Assembly: GCF_900453105.1 (NCBI RefSeq)
Contig: NZ_UGPW01000001.1
Span: forward strand, 1,736,001-1,800,000
DNA: 64,000 bases
Source of the DNA: Moraxella ovis
GTDB taxonomy: Bacteria > Pseudomonadota > Gammaproteobacteria > Pseudomonadales > Moraxellaceae
Direction: 5' to 3'
Below are positions 39,605 through 50,869 of the stretch, one piece after another; position 1 is the first letter of the stretch; each line of letters begins with the position of its first letter. The notes beneath the pieces were generated by a model. It did no database searches and was not told the DNA's origin. It was given only the letters and a program-made list of their open reading frames with translations. The position numbers and the translations under genes are program-made.

Positions 39605-40537
39605 TTAGAGCTTGGCAGTCAGCTCTGGCAATGCCGTGAAGATATCCGCTTCTAGGAAATAATCGGCCACTTTAGCGATTGGCGCTTCTGGGTCGTTATT
39701 AATAGCAACGATGGTCTTAGAGTCTTTCATGCCCGCCAGATGTTGAATCGCACCAGAGATGCCAGCGGCGATGTATAAGCTTGGCGCGACGATTTTACCA
39801 GTCTGACCAACTTGTAGATCATTTGGTACGAAGCCTGCATCCACCGCCGCACGGCTGGCACCGACCGCTGCACTCAGTTTGTCCGCCAAAGGCTCGATGT
39901 ACTTGGTGAAGTTTTCGCCACTTGCCAAAGCACGACCGCCAGAGACGACGATATTAGCAGAAGTCAGCTCTGGACGGTCAGACTTAGCCAGCTCTTCTTT
40001 AACGAAGGTTGATTTGCCCGCATCGCCGCCTGCGCTCACGCTCTCAATCGCTGCACTGCCGCCAGTCGCTGCCGCTGCATCAAAAGCAGTGCCACGCACG
40101 CTAAGCACAACTTTATCTTCAGAGGTCTGCACAGTTGCAATCGCATTACCTGCGTAAATCGGACGCTCAAAGGTCTTCGCATCGATCACAGCCGTGATGT
40201 CAGATACCATGCTGACATCTAATAGCGCTGCCACACGTGGCAAGAAATTCTTACCTGTCGTAGTTGCAGGAGCGATGATGTGTGTATAGCCGCCCGCCAA
40301 CTCAACAACCAATGGCGCAATGTTCTCTGCCAATTGATTGGCAAAGGCAGCATTATCAGCAAGCAAAACTTTGCTCACGCCTGCCACTTGAGCTGCGCTG
40401 TCCGCGACAGCTTGGGCATTGGTGCCTGCCACCAATACATGCACATCACTATCAATCTTGGTAGCGGCAGTAATGGTTGATAAAGTAGCAGATTTTAATT
40501 CGGTATTATCATGTTCAGCATAAACTAGTACGGTCAT
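39605..40537 (-). CDS. etfA: Electron transfer flavoprotein, alpha subunit
   Basis: 310-residue FAD-binding subunit that passes electrons from acyl-CoA and other dehydrogenases to ETF-ubiquinone oxidoreductase. C-terminal FAD domain with [44 protein letters not shown] and the NNDPEAPI block. It lies 122 bases behind etfB (etfB-etfA order) with an apparent ribosome site AAAGGAT. Fits with the acyl-CoA genes at the left end. Confidence 0.95.
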   Translation of the reverse strand: MTVLVYAEHDNTELKSATLSTITAATKIDSDVHVLVAGTNAQAVADSAAQVAGVSKVLLADNAAFANQLAENIAPLVVELAGGYTHIIAPATTTGKNFLPRVAALLDVSMVSDITAVIDAKTFERPIYAGNAIATVQTSEDKVVLSVRGTAFDAAAATGGSAAIESVSAGGDAGKSTFVKEELAKSDRPELTSANIVVSGGRALASGENFTKYIEPLADKLSAAVGASRAAVDAGFVPNDLQVGQTGKIVAPSLYIAAGISGAIQHLAGMKDSKTIVAINNDPEAPIAKVADYFLEADIFTALPELTAKL

Positions 40538-40659
40538 GGTTTTATCCTTTTAGCAATTTTATAATACAATTTTGTCAAAGTTGATTGCTGACTCGTGAGA
40601 CTCTGACAATTAAGATGGTTAATTTATCAGAGCTTGGATGCACAAGCCATGCTTTGGCA

Positions 40660-41409
40660 TTAGATTACTTTCGCTTCGTTACGAAGTTTATCGATCAGCT
40701 CATCAACGCTACCCACTTTCACGCCCGCACCACGCTCAGCTGGCGCTTTGACTTTCAGTGTAGTTAGCTTGGACGTCATGTCCACGCCAAAATCAGCTGG
40801 CGTCTTATTGTCCAATGGCTTCTTCTTAGCTGCCATGATGTTCGGTAGTTTCGGAAAACGAGGCTCGTTCAGACGTAGGTCAGTCGTGATGATTGCAGGC
40901 AGTGCCAATTCAACCGTCTGCAAGCCACCATCGATCTCACGGGTTACTTGTACTTTATCGCCGCTCACCACAACTTCTGACGCAAACGTACCTTGTGACG
41001 CATTCATTAGCGCCGATAGCATCTGACCTGTTTGGTTATTGTCATCATCGATGGCTTGCTTACCCAATAGAATCAGCTGTGCACCCTCTGCTTCAGCCAC
41101 GCCTTTTAGAATCTTGGCGACTTGTAGCGGATAAGGCCTCTCATCAGTCTCTACCAGAATGCCGCGATCAACGCCCAATGCCAACGCCGAACGGATCTGC
41201 TCTGCAGCTTGTGCTGTGCCGATAGATACCGCCACAACCTCGGTAGCCACACCTTTTTCTTTTAGACGAACCGCTTCTTCAATGGCGATTTCACAAAATG
41301 GGTTTACACTCATTTTGGCGTTAGTCAATTCCACACCCGACTCATCCGCTTTAACGCGAACTTTTACATTATGGTCAACAACGCGCTTTACCGCTACTAA
41401 TACTTTCAT
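40660..41409 (-). CDS. etfB: Electron transfer flavoprotein, beta subunit
   Basis: 249-residue AMP-binding ETF subunit beginning [20 protein letters not shown], with [16 protein letters not shown] near 38-53 and the [15 protein letters not shown] segment that is the ETF-beta signature. The start at 41409 fits the family; a 23-codon upstream extension is not supported. First gene of etfBA. Confidence 0.95.
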   Translation of the reverse strand: MKVLVAVKRVVDHNVKVRVKADESGVELTNAKMSVNPFCEIAIEEAVRLKEKGVATEVVAVSIGTAQAAEQIRSALALGVDRGILVETDERPYPLQVAKILKGVAEAEGAQLILLGKQAIDDDNNQTGQMLSALMNASQGTFASEVVVSGDKVQVTREIDGGLQTVELALPAIITTDLRLNEPRFPKLPNIMAAKKKPLDNKTPADFGVDMTSKLTTLKVKAPAERGAGVKVGSVDELIDKLRNEAKVI

Positions 41410-41601
41410 GATAGCTCCGTGATTTGTTATGGATACGCTCTTCTTTATATCATTTGCAGGCAGATTTGTAAATATCAATTTGCAAATAAAGACTTCGCAC
41501 CAATTACTTTGATGTTCCTGGTATTTTGATTATCAGAAAAATCACCCGATTGGGTCAAATCATTTTTGTGAATCATCAGTCACTTTTTTGTTTTGGCAAT
41601 A

Positions 41602-41630
41602 AAAAACACCGCTGGATAAGCAGTGTTTTT
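41602..41630 (-). terminator. Terminator of the cold-shock gene
   Basis: Stem AAAAACACcGCT / AGCaGTGTTTTT with a single mismatch and a 5-base loop, T run on both strands, 24 bases behind the stop. Confidence 0.8.
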
Positions 41631-41653
41631 AATCATAGGCTTAATTCTGTGAA

Positions 41654-41866
41654 TTAAAGCGCTTCGATTTCTTCAGCTTGTGGACCTTTTTTGCCTTCGC
41701 CTAGGATGAAAGATACTTTTTGACCTTCAGCTAAGGTTTTGAAGCCAGAACCGGTGATTGCGCTGTAGTGAGCAAATACGTCTTGACCGCCGTTGTCTTG
41801 AGCGATGAAACCAAAACCTTTAGCTTCGTTGAACCACTTAACAGTGCCTTGAACTTTGTTTGACAT
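41654..41866 (-). CDS. Cold-shock domain protein (CspA family)
   Basis: 70-residue single OB-fold nucleic-acid chaperone. RNP1 KGFGFI (16-21) and RNP2 VFAHYS (30-35) are intact. The ATG at 41866 follows GGAATT. Such proteins bind single-stranded RNA/DNA and melt mRNA structure in the cold. The upstream gap is about 320 bases, in line with the long leaders of csp mRNAs. Confidence 0.93.
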   Translation of the reverse strand: MSNKVQGTVKWFNEAKGFGFIAQDNGGQDVFAHYSAITGSGFKTLAEGQKVSFILGEGKKGPQAEEIEAL

Positions 41867-42185
41867 GGGAAAATTCCTGTATGATCGAAAAAATGGCAAA
41901 ATTGCCTGTTTAAAATATTTATGTTGCCAAAACGTGCAAAATAAGTCTTAATGTAAAAAGACGTCTAAATTTCAACCAATACAATAAACAACGTTCAAAG
42001 ATAGTTCAAATACGCCCTAAAACCCACTTGTCCGCAAGTTTCAAAGTCGTTTTAACACTCGCCCAGAGGCGTCTTGCAAAAACTTACTAATGGTACATAA
42101 ATACCATGGGTGACAGTATAACAGACTTTGGCCACAAAAGGGGGATTATTTTGGCACATTGGAGATTTATTTGCAACCAAGGAAA
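41867..42185. other. Upstream region of the cold-shock gene
   Basis: 319 bases without a gene. On the minus strand TTGGTT and TACATT 18 bases apart (near 41980 and 41955) form a possible promoter giving a leader of about 85 bases; a short GGCAA/TTGCC stem lies at about 41894-41905. I see no clear cold-box motif. Confidence 0.35.
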
Positions 42186-42617
42186 TTAAATGGGTAAATA
42201 TGGCTTGGCAAGCACAAAGCCGCACAGTAACGCAAAGACAAGAGCAAAAGAACGACAAAAATTTAGATACTTTGCAGGTAGTACAATGTCCTTTGGGTCG
42301 TCGATGTCCTTAGTGGAGATCAAACGTGCGCCATAAATCCACCCCATCAATGAATAGATCCCATAAGCCACAGGCACGCTCATCGAAAGCCCATTAAAAT
42401 CCAAGAAAAACAGCGCAAGCCCAGACACCACAAGCCATGATGAGGTCGTAAGACTGACCACCGCAAAGATATTGGACTCAGGGAGCTTACCGTCATTATT
42501 CAGCACCCAAGTTGATTCAAGCCAAATGAAAACGGCGATGATGTAGCTCGCGACAATATACAAAGTCTCAAATTCTGATAAAGCACTCAAAAGATTCGTA
42601 AAATTAATATCAACCAT
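42186..42617 (-). CDS. Four-helix membrane protein of unknown function
   Basis: 143 residues with four predicted membrane segments (about 15-35, 48-72, 78-97 and 118-140). Short charged loops; ISTKDIDDPKDIVLPAK lies between helices 3 and 4. No family recognised. It is preceded by ilvC on the same strand with a terminator between, so it is probably its own unit. Confidence 0.6.
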   Translation of the reverse strand: MVDINFTNLLSALSEFETLYIVASYIIAVFIWLESTWVLNNDGKLPESNIFAVVSLTTSSWLVVSGLALFFLDFNGLSMSVPVAYGIYSLMGWIYGARLISTKDIDDPKDIVLPAKYLNFCRSFALVFALLCGFVLAKPYLPI

Positions 42618-42745
42618 GTTTCGCTTATTTTGTATTTTCAGATGAAGTTTAATGAGATAGGCAGCTATTGTACACCAAATTTGATTTTTATGTGCTTATT
42701 TGGGTTTTTTAGAAAATGGTTTAAACCACAAACAAACACCCAAAC

Positions 42746-42775
42746 AAAACAGCCGCCCAAAAGGGCAGCTGTTTT
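42746..42775. terminator. Terminator behind ilvC
   Basis: AAAACAGC-c-GCCC / GGGC-a-GCTGTTTT with a 4-base AAAA loop and one mismatch, 18 bases behind the ilvC stop. T runs exist on both sides but are modest on the minus strand. Confidence 0.7.
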
Positions 42776-42792
42776 TATCTTTAAAAAGAAAA

Positions 42793-44749
<1,957 letters not shown>

Positions 44750-44770
44750 ACCAGCTCTTGATGTTACTTA

Positions 44771-45202
44771 TTATTTATTAATAAAATCAAGCAGGCTGAC
44801 TCTACTTGGTTCTGATGACGAAAAAATACCTCCCCAATAATTATCCCATCTACAAAAATTATCATCTTCTTTTAAGATTTGAGTTGCCTTTTTTAAATTC
44901 CAATGAGATATTGCAGGGAATAAATGATGAGTTAAATGCAAATTATCAGAATGCATACCAATAAAGATTTTTTCAAAAAATCCTGCATATCTATTTCTTG
45001 AATAAAATCTTGGTGTATCATCAGATAAATCCATCATTGGATAATGCTCAGAAAGCTCGCTAAACCAACCAATAATAGGGTGTATCACCAAGAATGGCAT
45101 CCACCAAAATAGTACAAGCTCCAACCACCAATTAAATATTATAGCAACGGAAAAAATAACCGTATGAAATAAAATAATCAAAACAATTTCAACTCTTTCA
45201 TT
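44771..45202 (-). pseudogene. C-terminal fragment of a fatty-acid desaturase
   Basis: About 144 codons read from a frame that has no ATG. Residues show two late membrane segments and the third histidine box HLTHHLFP with MHSDNLHLTHH context, characteristic of membrane fatty-acid desaturases. Full-length enzymes have about 300 residues with two earlier His boxes, which are missing here. Directly upstream, in the same frame, lies the stop codon of another small gene, so the 5' half has been lost. AT-rich like the EamA gene next to it. Probably dead. Confidence 0.75.
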
Positions 45203-45433
45203 TTATTTGACAATCCAGCAAGCCAATTCTTCTTCACTCATTCGCTCAAACCAAAAATCATCATCGGTATGAATGTTCAAATGAGCAAGCAAACCTGGGG
45301 TTCTTGGCTTTGATGCAAATTGATGTAAGGGCGTTAAATGCACCTGTTCGCCTTGCACAACAAGCTGTACTTTTTGCTCATTTTGAATATAAGTCTGCAC
45401 CGCAAGTGGTAGGCTTGCCAATTCTACAATCAT
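45203..45433 (-). CDS. Small antitoxin-like protein
   Basis: 76 residues beginning MIVELASLPLAVQTYIQ and ending RMSEEELACWIVK. The layout, a short beta-strand DNA-binding-like start and an acidic SEEELA tail, resembles orphan antitoxins encoded in operons with PIN or RelE toxins, but no toxin gene lies near it. I cannot name a family. Its stop codon joins the desaturase fragment, which marks the deletion point. Confidence 0.45.
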   Translation of the reverse strand: MIVELASLPLAVQTYIQNEQKVQLVVQGEQVHLTPLHQFASKPRTPGLLAHLNIHTDDDFWFERMSEEELACWIVK

Positions 45434-45448
45434 ATTTTTCTCACAAAA

Positions 45449-45733
45449 TCAATCAACAACAATCAAAGGTTCATAATATCTCTGTACACCACAAGAAACA
45501 CGCCCCCAATCCGACAAACGCACACGAGCTTGATGAAAGTCGAAGGCTTCTTTGTTCACAAATTCTTCATAAACCCAAAACTTATCGGCATCGCTGTTGT
45601 CTTGTGTGATTTGAAATATCAAACAACCACTTTCTTGACGTGTTAAGCCAATGTGTTTTTTAAGTTCATCTAAAATAACTTGCCGATTGGTTTTAGGAAT
45701 GATGATATGACCTTTTAAGACAACTTTTGCCAT
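45449..45733 (-). CDS. Antibiotic-biosynthesis-monooxygenase-domain (ABM) protein
   Basis: 94-residue dimeric alpha/beta barrel protein: KVVLKGHIIIPKTNR opening strand, HIGLTRQESGCLIFQITQD and KFWVYEEFVNKEAFDFHQ are standard ABM blocks. Relatives are small monooxygenases or quinone/heme-related enzymes. The ATG at 45733 overlaps the ilvH stop (ATGA), so translation is coupled to ilvH and it belongs to the ilvBH operon. Confidence 0.8.
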   Translation of the reverse strand: MAKVVLKGHIIIPKTNRQVILDELKKHIGLTRQESGCLIFQITQDNSDADKFWVYEEFVNKEAFDFHQARVRLSDWGRVSCGVQRYYEPLIVVD

Positions 45734-46245
45734 CACAAAGAAAGCGTCCGCTCGCCCCTTGCAATACCAATCACGCCAGAGCGTACCACTTCTAGGATTT
45801 TATCGCGTCCGATGACATCAATAAAGCCATCTAACTTGCCTGCGTCCCCTGTGATAAGAATGGTATAAAGGTTTGCCGACACGTCCACGATTTGGGCTCG
45901 GAATATGTCTGCCGTGCGGTACACTTCTTCACGGTATGCCCCTGTCGCTCGCACTTTGATGAGCATCAGCTCACGCTCAATCTGACTACCGCCAGAGACT
46001 TCCGATAGGTTTTGGACTTTAACCACTTCAATGAGTTTATGAAGTTGTTTGGTAATCTGCTCAATCTTATCAGCCGTGGTAATCGTGGTCAAGGTTAAGC
46101 GAGACAGCGTGGGATCTTCGGTGGCGGCAACGTTTAGCGTATCAATGTTGTAGCCACGCTGACTAAACAGTCCAACCACACGAGACAGCGAGCCTGCTTC
46201 GTTTTCCATAAGTACCGAAATCAAGTGTTTTTGTAGCTGTGCCAT
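45733..46245 (-). CDS. ilvH: Acetolactate synthase, small regulatory subunit
   Basis: 170 residues. N-terminal ACT domain (HLISVLMENEAGSLSRVVGLFSQRGYNI) that binds valine for feedback control, then a second ACT-like part (ELMLIKV, ITGDAGKLDGFIDVI). The start at 46245 overlaps the ilvB stop (TAATG), so the two subunits are coupled. Confidence 0.95.
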   Translation of the reverse strand: MAQLQKHLISVLMENEAGSLSRVVGLFSQRGYNIDTLNVAATEDPTLSRLTLTTITTADKIEQITKQLHKLIEVVKVQNLSEVSGGSQIERELMLIKVRATGAYREEVYRTADIFRAQIVDVSANLYTILITGDAGKLDGFIDVIGRDKILEVVRSGVIGIARGERTLSL

Positions 46246-48083
46246 TAGGTACGCTCCCCTTTTGATAACCACATATCACGCATGGACTGTCCTGCCACTT
46301 GCATGGGATAGACGTGCTCACTTCTGTCCACATACACATCAATAAATACCAAACCGTCCATTTCTAGGGCTTCTTTTAGCTCTTTTTCCATGGTGGCGGG
46401 ATTGGTGATTTTTACGCCTTTATGCCCATAGCTCTCGGCAAGTTTGACAAAATCAGGCAGCGATTTCATATAACTTTGGGCGTGGCGACCTTCGTACAGC
46501 ATATCTTGCCATTGTTTTACCATACCAAGTTGGGCGTTATTTAAATTCAAAATCTTAACGGGCAAATTATACTGCAAGCACGTTGATAGCTCTTGGATAT
46601 TCATCTGAATGGAGCCCTCACCCGTGATACAGACCACTGTTTTTTCAGGACAGGCAAGTTTTGCCGCCATGGCATAAGGCAAGCCCACGCCCATGGTGCC
46701 AAGTCCGCCAGAGTTTAGCCATTGGCGTGGCTCGTCATATTTATAATATAAAGCGGCGAACATTTGGTGCTGACCAACATCGGAGGTGATAATCGCCTTA
46801 CCGTCTGTCAATTTGCACAGTGTTTCAACGACACGTTGTGGCATGATCGCATGGACATCGGCGTCCGTATCATCACCGTAGCGCAGACCATGACGCTTAC
46901 GCCATTCGCCTATTTGCGTCCACCAATCAGCAAGAGCGTGTTCGTCTAAACGTTTATCACTCGACTTGATAAGCGCAACCATTTCAGTCAAGACAGGCTT
47001 GACATCGCCTACGATAGGGATGTGGGCACTGATGGTTTTTGAGATAGACGTTGGGTCAATGTCAATGTGAATAATGGTAGCGTTCGGGCAGAATTTTTTG
47101 ACGTTGTTGGTAACTCGGTCATCAAACCTTGCCCCCGCCGCTAGGATAACGTCCGCATGGTGCATGGTCATGTTGGCTTCATAAGTGCCGTGCATACCCA
47201 ACATGCCCACAAACTGCTCGCCTGTGGCAGGATATGCCCCAAGCCCCATGAGCGTGTTGGTAACGGGCAGATTTAACAAATTGGCAAGTTCACGAAGCTC
47301 ATCACTTGCATTGCCTTGCACCACGCCACCACCTGAGTATAGCACTGGGCGTTTGGCAGAAAGTAGTACGTCTAGAGCTTTTTTGATTTGGCCGCCATGC
47401 CCCTTGGAAGTTGGCTGATATGAGCGAATGTGAATCTCGCTTGGCATGACATAGTCAAATTTATCAGCAGGGTTCGTCATGTCCTTAGGAATGTCCACCA
47501 CCACAGGGCCAGGACGGCCCGAGCTTGCGATAAAGAAAGCTTTTTTGATGATTTCAGGAATGTCAGTAGGGTTGCGCACTTGGAAGCTGTGCTTGACCAC
47601 TGGGCGAGAGATACCGATCATGTCGCACTCTTGGAATGCATCATCACCAATCAAGGTGCTTGGCACCTGCCCTGCCAGCACCACCATAGGAATGGAGTCC
47701 ATGAACGCTGTGGCAATGGCGGTTACGGTATTAGTAACGCCAGGCCCTGACGTGGCTAGTACCACACCCGTACGTCCTGTAACACGGCTATAAGCGTCCG
47801 CCATATGTCCTGCCGCCTGCTCGTGACGAACTAGGATATGCTCAATTTTATCTTGCTTAAATAGGGCATCATAGATATGCAGCACCGCACCGCCAGGATA
47901 GCCAAAGATATGGGTCACACCTTCATCAACTAAGGCTTGCACAAGCAGTTCTGCCCCGCTCATGGCAACAGTTTCGCCACGGGCAAGTTTTTCTTGATTT
48001 TCACGGAAATGTTTGGCGGCGTCTGCCGTCTGAGTATGGCCCGTCATGTTGGGGGCTTGGGTGGTTTGCTCTGTCATTGTCAA
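46245..48083 (-). CDS. ilvB: Acetolactate synthase, large catalytic subunit
   Basis: TPP/FAD enzyme joining two pyruvates (or pyruvate and 2-ketobutyrate). 612 residues with about 35 extra at the N-terminus. Catalytic Glu is in [14 protein letters not shown], the FAD region in the middle and the TPP/Mg motif [21 protein letters not shown] in the last third. First gene of ilvB-ilvH-ABM. No leader peptide with repeated Leu/Val/Ile codons is visible upstream. Confidence 0.96.
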   Translation of the reverse strand: MTMTEQTTQAPNMTGHTQTADAAKHFRENQEKLARGETVAMSGAELLVQALVDEGVTHIFGYPGGAVLHIYDALFKQDKIEHILVRHEQAAGHMADAYSRVTGRTGVVLATSGPGVTNTVTAIATAFMDSIPMVVLAGQVPSTLIGDDAFQECDMIGISRPVVKHSFQVRNPTDIPEIIKKAFFIASSGRPGPVVVDIPKDMTNPADKFDYVMPSEIHIRSYQPTSKGHGGQIKKALDVLLSAKRPVLYSGGGVVQGNASDELRELANLLNLPVTNTLMGLGAYPATGEQFVGMLGMHGTYEANMTMHHADVILAAGARFDDRVTNNVKKFCPNATIIHIDIDPTSISKTISAHIPIVGDVKPVLTEMVALIKSSDKRLDEHALADWWTQIGEWRKRHGLRYGDDTDADVHAIMPQRVVETLCKLTDGKAIITSDVGQHQMFAALYYKYDEPRQWLNSGGLGTMGVGLPYAMAAKLACPEKTVVCITGEGSIQMNIQELSTCLQYNLPVKILNLNNAQLGMVKQWQDMLYEGRHAQSYMKSLPDFVKLAESYGHKGVKITNPATMEKELKEALEMDGLVFIDVYVDRSEHVYPMQVAGQSMRDMWLSKGERT

Positions 48084-48525
48084 TCCTTTTTACCAGATGG
48101 GTAAATTAAACAAACACAATAAAGTTGCTATAGACAAAAGACAATTGCAAGTATGAACCGACAAAGACGAAAGAGTATTGACAGGATGTTCGTCTTGCAG
48201 ACCGATAAGTCTAAAGCAATGTCAGATCAGCATGAACAAACGGTAATTTGTTAAATTTAATCTGACAAACGCAATTTTGGATAAAAATTACGCCGACTTT
48301 AAATTCATTTATAACTAATTTTTATGATAAGTATGAATAAATACGAAATTAGTTATCAAAAATACTACACGACTATATTAACCCAAAAGCCACCTTTTGC
48401 CAAGCCCATTTTGCACATATGTTCAGATTTTTTGTAATTTATCATCTTGCCAATCTTTAATCATGAAATAACCCGTCAAATCCCAACATTCTGATCGCAT
48501 CAATGCTACAATACCCCAAATCCTA
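48084..48525. other. Promoter region of ilvB with an inverted repeat
   Basis: 442 bases between divergent ilvB and a DUF4124-like gene; no gene inside. A perfect 11-base inverted repeat ATAACTAATTT (48311-48321) / AAATTAGTTAT (48346-48356) is spaced by 24 bases, suitable for a regulator with two half-sites or as an mRNA hairpin. No attenuator or T-box-like structure recognised. Confidence 0.45.
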
Positions 48526-48903
48526 ATGATGACACTCATGCGAACATCCCTTCATTACATCCTATCGTCTATCGCGCTGATGATGGCATCAGCCAATGCT
48601 CAGGCTGTCACTGTTTATCAAAGTATCGGTAAATATGGTGAGCCGCGTTATAGCCAGCTACCACCTCAAGGCAGTCACACAGCTCTTAATTTTTATCAAC
48701 CAAGATCAGCAGCGCCACCAATAGACGCCACAAGGCAAAAACAATGCCAAATCCTGCGGGACAATCTAGCAACACTAAACGCAGGTGGCGACGTCCATGA
48801 GATTAGCGATGATGGCTCCCAAAAAGCCTTAACCGCCGATGAAGTTAGACATCGCATTCACCAAACTCAAGATGCGCTCAACCTCCACTGCCAAAATAGT
48901 TAA
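48526..48903 (+). CDS. Exported DUF4124-like protein
   Basis: 125 residues with a signal peptide cut near SANAQA (about 28) and a short DUF4124-like motif VYQSIGKYGEPRYSQLPPQG directly after it. The rest is helical with two Cys (KQCQIL, LHCQNS). DUF4124 proteins are small periplasmic or envelope proteins without known function. An ATG four codons further (48538) is an equally good start. Confidence 0.65.
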   Translation: MMTLMRTSLHYILSSIALMMASANAQAVTVYQSIGKYGEPRYSQLPPQGSHTALNFYQPRSAAPPIDATRQKQCQILRDNLATLNAGGDVHEISDDGSQKALTADEVRHRIHQTQDALNLHCQNS

Positions 48904-48911
48904 AACAGCAA

Positions 48912-48939
48912 AAAAAGACCGCACGATGGCGGTCTTTTT
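48912..48939. terminator. Bidirectional terminator
   Basis: Perfect 11-base stem AAAAAGACCGC (48912-48922) / GCGGTCTTTTT (48929-48939), 6-base loop, between two converging genes. Confidence 0.92.
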
Positions 48940-48968
48940 AACTAACTTTTTAATCAATCTGGGTAAGA

Positions 48969-49454
48969 TTATGCAGGGATTCGCAATACTTGACCTGGAT
49001 AGATTTTGTCTGGATGTGAAAGCATAGGCTTGTTCGCATCGAAGATCTTCATGTAGTCATTGGCGTCGCCATACATTTCTTTGGCGATTTTTGATAGGTT
49101 GTCGCCTGATTTTACGGTGTAGAAACGAGACTCAGACTCTTGAGATTCTACTGTGATGTTATCAACAACCGTCTCAACGTGTTGGACATTACCCACCGCC
49201 AAGCGTGCGCGCTCGCGATCTTCTTGGGTCTTGGCTGCACCCGATAGTGTTACGGTGTCCGTATCGCTGTTATAGTTTACTGACAGATTGCTGATCTGAA
49301 CGTTCTGAGCTTGTACGCGAGCCAATAGCAAGTTTGCAATTTCTTGTGCAGTTGGCTCAGCTGGTGCTGCTGTGTTTGCAGCTGGTGCTGCATCTTTCTT
49401 GTTACGATTAAAGATTTTATCACCGATGTCTTTGGCAAAACTAAAAATACTCAT
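48969..49454 (-). CDS. BON and LysM domain protein (Kbp/YgaU-like)
   Basis: 161 residues with no signal peptide. An Ala-rich linker after residue 20, a BON domain (about 40-105; LSVNYNSDTDTVTLSGAAKTQEDR) and a C-terminal LysM domain (about 112-161; YTVKSGDNLSKIAKEMYGD ... KIYPGQVLRIP). This layout equals E. coli Kbp, a cytoplasmic potassium-binding protein; the identity is by domain order. The start at 49454 has a GGAGT site upstream. Confidence 0.85.
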   Translation of the reverse strand: MSIFSFAKDIGDKIFNRNKKDAAPAANTAAPAEPTAQEIANLLLARVQAQNVQISNLSVNYNSDTDTVTLSGAAKTQEDRERARLAVGNVQHVETVVDNITVESQESESRFYTVKSGDNLSKIAKEMYGDANDYMKIFDANKPMLSHPDKIYPGQVLRIPA

Positions 49455-49663
49455 AATAGACTCCTGTTTGTTTATTGACTGCCCTACACTTAACATTTAG
49501 TGGGCAAATTTTTGGATAACTCATCATAATGAGCTTAATACAAAATCGCTCATCAATTAAGATCATCTTACCAAAAATTAATCCGCAGAATCGCTAAGTT
49601 TTGCTACGAAATTGTTATAAATTGTAGTTTAGATTGCTACTTAGTGCCAATCAATGGCAATAA

Positions 49664-49688
49664 AAAACCACCCAAAATGGGTGGTTTT
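49664..49688 (-). terminator. acpP terminator
   Basis: Stem AAAACCACCCA (49664-49674) / TGGGTGGTTTT (49678-49688), 3-base loop. T run on the minus strand, 24 bases behind acpP. Confidence 0.85.
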
Positions 49689-49711
49689 GTGATCTGACTT
49701 TAATCAATCAA

Positions 49712-49945
49712 TTAAAGCTTAGCAGTCACGTAGTCGATTGCTTTTTGAACAGTAGTAAGCTCAGCAGAATCTTCATCAGGGATGGTGATGCCGAAGTTGC
49801 TTTCAAATGCCATTACAAGCTCAACTAGGTCTAGAGAATCTGCACCTAAATCGTCCATGAATGACGCGTCATTATTGATGTCAGCAACGTTTAGACCAAG
49901 TTGTTCAGCCACTGCGTCTTTTACTTTAGCTTCGATATCGCTCAT
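49712..49945 (-). CDS. acpP: Acyl carrier protein
   Basis: 77-residue acidic carrier of growing acyl chains. The phosphopantetheine attachment serine is Ser37 in [10 protein letters not shown]. It lies 195 bases behind fabG on the same strand, with space for its own promoter, as is usual for this highly expressed gene. fabF is not next to it. Confidence 0.97.
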   Translation of the reverse strand: MSDIEAKVKDAVAEQLGLNVADINNDASFMDDLGADSLDLVELVMAFESNFGITIPDEDSAELTTVQKAIDYVTAKL

Positions 49946-50140
49946 AGGTATTTCCTTTAAATCGATGGATAAATGCTACTTATCAGCACCATACTGATTT
50001 TAACTATTTATCAGAAATTTAGCGTATCATAAAACATTTTCACGGATAGTGCAAGTTTTATGAATACAGTTGTGCACAATTTAAGATAAATAATAATCAC
50101 AAATCAAAAATTTGTCAATTATTTTATAAAAAATATGTGA

Positions 50141-50869
50141 TTACATGTACATGCCGCCATTGACAGCCAACACCTCGCCTGTGATGTAACTGGCTTCGTC
50201 GCTCGCCAAGAAAGTCACCGCTGCAGCGATCTCTTCAGGCTGCGCCATGCGTCCTAGCGGAACAGCGTCTAGCATGGAATTGATTAGACGCTCATCAAGC
50301 TCTTCGGTCATGTCGGTCTCTACAAAACCAGGTGCAACGCAGTTTACAGTCACGCCACGCGATCCGATCTCACGAGCCAATGCGCGGGTAAAGCCCTCAA
50401 CACCTGCTTTACTAGCAGCGTAGTTGGCCTGACCAGCATTACCCATCTGCCCTACCACCGACGTGATGTTAATTATACGTCCAGAGCGAGCCTTCATCAT
50501 GCCTTTAATGGCGCGACGAGAGGTACGGTAAATAGAAGTTAGGTTGGTGTCAATAACATCGGACCAGTCCTCATTTTTCATGCGCATTAAAAGACCGTCT
50601 TTGGTGATGCCGGCATTATTAACAAGCACATTGACGCTACCATAAACACTGTCGATCTCTTCAAATAGGTTATCGATCGCTTCTTCATCGCAAACATCCA
50701 ACACGCGGCCGATACCACCAGCTTCACTTAAATATTCTTCGATAGCTTCAGCGCCCTTTTCACTGGTCGCTGTGCCGATAACAAAATGACCTTCTGCTGC
50801 AAATTTTTGCGCGATGGCACGGCCGATACCTCGGCTAGCGCCCGTTACTAATACAATCTTTCTGCTCAT
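50141..50869 (-). CDS. fabG: 3-oxoacyl-ACP reductase FabG
   Basis: NADPH-dependent reductase of fatty-acid elongation. 242 residues; TGASRGIGRAIA nucleotide site at the N-terminus, NNAG, Ser-Tyr-Lys triad with YAASKAG near 151-157. The ATG overlaps the fabD stop by four bases (ATGA), so fabD-fabG are coupled. Confidence 0.96.
   Translation of the reverse strand: MSRKIVLVTGASRGIGRAIAQKFAAEGHFVIGTATSEKGAEAIEEYLSEAGGIGRVLDVCDEEAIDNLFEEIDSVYGSVNVLVNNAGITKDGLLMRMKNEDWSDVIDTNLTSIYRTSRRAIKGMMKARSGRIINITSVVGQMGNAGQANYAASKAGVEGFTRALAREIGSRGVTVNCVAPGFVETDMTEELDERLINSMLDAVPLGRMAQPEEIAAAVTFLASDEASYITGEVLAVNGGMYM

Noticed and set aside
42052..42258. Minus-strand open frame of 68 codons upstream of the cold-shock gene
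   Set aside because: Cys-rich, overlaps the four-helix membrane protein gene in another frame, no ribosome site.
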